A stretch of 33,731 bases of DNA from Anaerolineales bacterium (GTDB lineage Bacteria; Chloroflexota; Anaerolineae; Anaerolineales; UBA4823). Numbering within the stretch: the stretch's first letter is position 1; each line of letters starts with the position of its first letter. Shown piece by piece: positions 32,286 to 33,731 of this stretch. The notes below the pieces were generated by a model, which did no database searches, was not told where the DNA came from, and saw only the letters and a list, made by a program, of their open reading frames with translations. Position numbers and translations under genes: made by a program. The DNA lies in assembly GCA_020354045.1 (NCBI GenBank), contig CP070639.1, positions 2,705,826-2,739,556 on the forward strand, in the 5' to 3' direction.

Positions 32286-33064
32286 GGTGTTGTGGCAGAG
32301 AGGTCCTCATTGTTAACATAACACAGAATACCTTCTACAATCCCGCTGGCAACTTGTTCAGGATTCTGTGTGAGCAACTGGCGATCCAGGTTCATAAATC
32401 CGACTTCGATAATCGCGGCAGTTGTCTCTGGACTAATTTCTGAAAAGGCATGATAGCTAGTCATATCAATGGTGATGCTATTGTGCAAGGGCAGTCCGGT
32501 GGTTTTCCCATAACGATTGCGCAGACATGCGGTCAGGCGGGCAGCACGTTCAGGGTGAGGATTTGCCAAAGCACTGGAAACCTTAAAACCTGTTGCCTGA
32601 TCATTGACGTAATCGCAGGAATCAGCATGGATTGATACCAGTACAGTAGCCTGGTAACCGTCTAGTTTTGGATCAAACTCTTGCAGCACCTCAACATCCA
32701 GTCCTTTTTCGACAAGAGACTGGCGAGCAAATGCTGCAACTGTTTCATTGATACTTCTTTCAGTTAAGCCATCAGGACAGACTGCACCTGAGTCATTTCC
32801 TGAGTGACCTGCAACAAGTGCAACTAAAGGATTTGAACGCGGCGTTGGGATAATCTCGAGTTCTGGGGCTACTGCTGTTTGAATGATCAAAGCCTCGGGC
32901 AGGGTTTCTCCAAAATTTCCTGGCAGCAGGCTTGGGTCTGTCCAGGCAGTGAAAGTGGTTGCTAATAAAACCGCCACACCTAAGGCAACCTGGATGTAAT
33001 AAAATGTCCCCTTTCTGGGCTTTTCTGGGGTTATGCTTTGGTTTATGTTGGATGAAGTGCCCAT
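32282..33064 (-). CDS. N-acetylmuramoyl-L-alanine amidase
   Basis: This 260-residue amidase_3 enzyme cuts the bond between muramic acid and the stem peptide. It has an N-terminal membrane anchor (about 21-41), then a linker and the zinc enzyme domain (about 78-252). Zinc ligands are H87 in AGHSG, E102 in TERSIN and H146 in SIHAD, with E220 in IIEVGFMN as general base. The first gene of a four-gene cell-wall operon, it couples by overlap to the transpeptidase. ATG at 33064. The anchor places the enzyme outside the membrane. Confidence 0.93.
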   Translation of the reverse strand: MGTSSNINQSITPEKPRKGTFYYIQVALGVAVLLATTFTAWTDPSLLPGNFGETLPEALIIQTAVAPELEIIPTPRSNPLVALVAGHSGNDSGAVCPDGLTERSINETVAAFARQSLVEKGLDVEVLQEFDPKLDGYQATVLVSIHADSCDYVNDQATGFKVSSALANPHPERAARLTACLRNRYGKTTGLPLHNSITIDMTSYHAFSEISPETTAAIIEVGFMNLDRQLLTQNPEQVASGIVEGILCYVNNEDLSATTP

Positions 33065-33169
33065 ATATCAATTCATCGTACCGTAAATAGGTTTAAAATG
33101 CAAGATAATATTGGCTGAGATACGGCATAGTAGCAAGATTCATGCCCAGGTTGTCTAAAGAAATATAAA

Positions 33170-33206
33170 AACCCCGCCTAATTTCAAGTTTAAATTAAAC
33201 GGGGTT
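33170..33206 (-). terminator. Intrinsic terminator after the DUF59 gene
   Basis: A 7-bp GC-rich stem, aaccccg (33170-33176) and cggggtt (33200-33206), encloses an inner taattt/aaatta stem (33179-33184, 33192-33197). On the minus strand it runs straight into TTTTTATATTT, a good U-tract. It separates this unit from the amidase operon. Confidence 0.85.
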
Positions 33207-33226
33207 ACAAGCAAAGATGGAAAGGA

Positions 33227-33571
33227 TTAAAACAATCCCCAGTCAGCACCCGCACCCTCTTCCATCATTGAAAAATCCCACATTTCCATGCCCATTTCAA
33301 TCGTGGTGGGTAAATTTAATGATTTTTCAGCCTTCTGACGTGTCATGTCCAACAGGGCTGGACCATAAGGGCAAAATGGGGTGGTCAATATCATGGTTAC
33401 ATTGGCTTTGTCTTCAGTCACTACGACATCGCGTATTAAACCCAGCTCGATAATGCTCAAACCGATCTCTGGATCAACCACTTCTCGCAGGGCTTCCCTG
33501 AGTTTCTCGCCTATTTCTGGGTCCATGCTGTCTATCTGCCAGATGGTTTTCGTTTGATTATCTTCAGTCAT
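33227..33571 (-). CDS. DUF59/MIP18 Fe-S cluster assembly protein (SufT-like)
   Basis: This 114-residue protein has the MIP18 pattern: REALREVVDPEIGLSIIELGLI with the DPE triad at 33-35, a central strand and TTPFCPYGPALL with C67. It ends in an acidic, Met-rich tail. Such proteins help insert Fe-S clusters into client proteins. The ATG overlaps the stop of the upstream regulator by 4 nt (ATGA), so the two are coupled. A terminator follows directly. Clients are unknown, but the tungsten oxidoreductase in the window is an Fe-S enzyme. Confidence 0.9.
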   Translation of the reverse strand: MTEDNQTKTIWQIDSMDPEIGEKLREALREVVDPEIGLSIIELGLIRDVVVTEDKANVTMILTTPFCPYGPALLDMTRQKAEKSLNLPTTIEMGMEMWDFSMMEEGAGADWGLF

Positions 33572-33731
33572 GCTTGGTTCTCCACTGTACTTTGTTTAGG
33601 CACGACATAGGTGCAATGAGAATCTCCATTCAAGACACATTTAACTTTTTCTGCCGGAACCGACAACATCGTGGAAATCAGGGTTTGATCAACAGAGCAC
33701 ACTTCCGGATGGGTTTGTCCAACGTGATAAT
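33568..33731 (-). CDS. 3' end of a SufR-like Fe-S-sensing transcriptional regulator (partial)
   Basis: Only the last 53 codons are in the window (frame enters from the right edge). The visible part has YHVGQTHPEVCSVDQTLIS, then KCVLNGDSHCTYVV. This matches the C-terminal domain of SufR/ArsR-like regulators that hold an Fe-S cluster through cysteines in CxxxD and C...GDxxC motifs. The DNA-binding domain is outside the window. It overlaps the DUF59 gene by 4 nt, which supports a role in Fe-S homeostasis. Family call is from the fragment only. Confidence 0.65.
   Translation of the reverse strand, partial: YHVGQTHPEVCSVDQTLISTMLSVPAEKVKCVLNGDSHCTYVVPKQSTVENQA

Overview
The window looks like a chromosomal segment of an anaerobic Chloroflexota bacterium, most likely class Anaerolineae. 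This is an inference from gene content. The clues are lipoproteins with Thr/Pro-rich linkers, L,D-transpeptidases beside an amidase, a tungsten-type aldehyde ferredoxin oxidoreductase, thiolase-like/DUF35 gene pairs, and an rpmF-fabD-fabG-asp23-nusB-tat gene order. Base composition is moderate and even. I see no transposase, integrase, phage gene, CRISPR array, rRNA or tRNA.

Layout. Positions 1-4.3 kb carry the end of an unidentified gene, a sugar N-acetyltransferase with a zinc-knuckle tail, the NAD(P)H-hydrate repair enzyme Nnr, a YtxH protein paired with a small membrane protein, and an Lrp/AsnC regulator behind 30-bp-phased repeats. Positions 4.4-13.1 kb are a plus-strand catabolic operon: aldehyde dehydrogenase, class III aminotransferase, second aldehyde dehydrogenase, saccharopine/lysine-6-dehydrogenase-like enzyme, tungsten aldehyde ferredoxin oxidoreductase and a GABA-type aminotransferase. 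The enzymes fit deamination of amino acids or amines and oxidation of the resulting semialdehydes, probably under the adjacent Lrp regulator.

From 13.3 to 17.6 kb, on the minus strand, lie a two-domain VOC protein, a large lipoprotein with CBM20-like modules and a TIM barrel, and a two-TM membrane protein. From 17.8 to 22.1 kb a minus-strand acyl-CoA cluster holds a CitE-type lyase, two thiolase-like proteins that both lack the usual nucleophilic cysteine, and two DUF35 zinc-ribbon/OB-fold proteins. This is the best candidate in the window for an undescribed system. The known precedent for a cysteine-less thiolase fold with a DUF35 partner is the Ltp2/ChsH2 retro-aldolase of steroid side-chain degradation, so I suggest a C-C lyase rather than a thiolase.

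From 22.2 to 26.7 kb, on the minus strand, is a housekeeping run: rpmF, fabD, fabG, an Asp23 protein, nusB, tatA/B and tatC. rpmF has a fully consensus sigma-70 promoter, and a GC-rich hairpin starts at the predicted +1. From 26.9 to 29.7 kb are a CBM9-like lipoprotein, a thioredoxin-TPR protein and a flavin reductase. From 29.8 to 33.1 kb is a four-gene cell-wall operon: amidase, membrane-anchored L,D-transpeptidase, twin-arginine L,D-transpeptidase and an unknown 139-residue protein. The window ends with a DUF59 Fe-S assembly gene translationally coupled to the end of a SufR-like regulator.

No database search was possible. Family names rest on motifs, length and recognisable sequence. Pathway assignments are inference.
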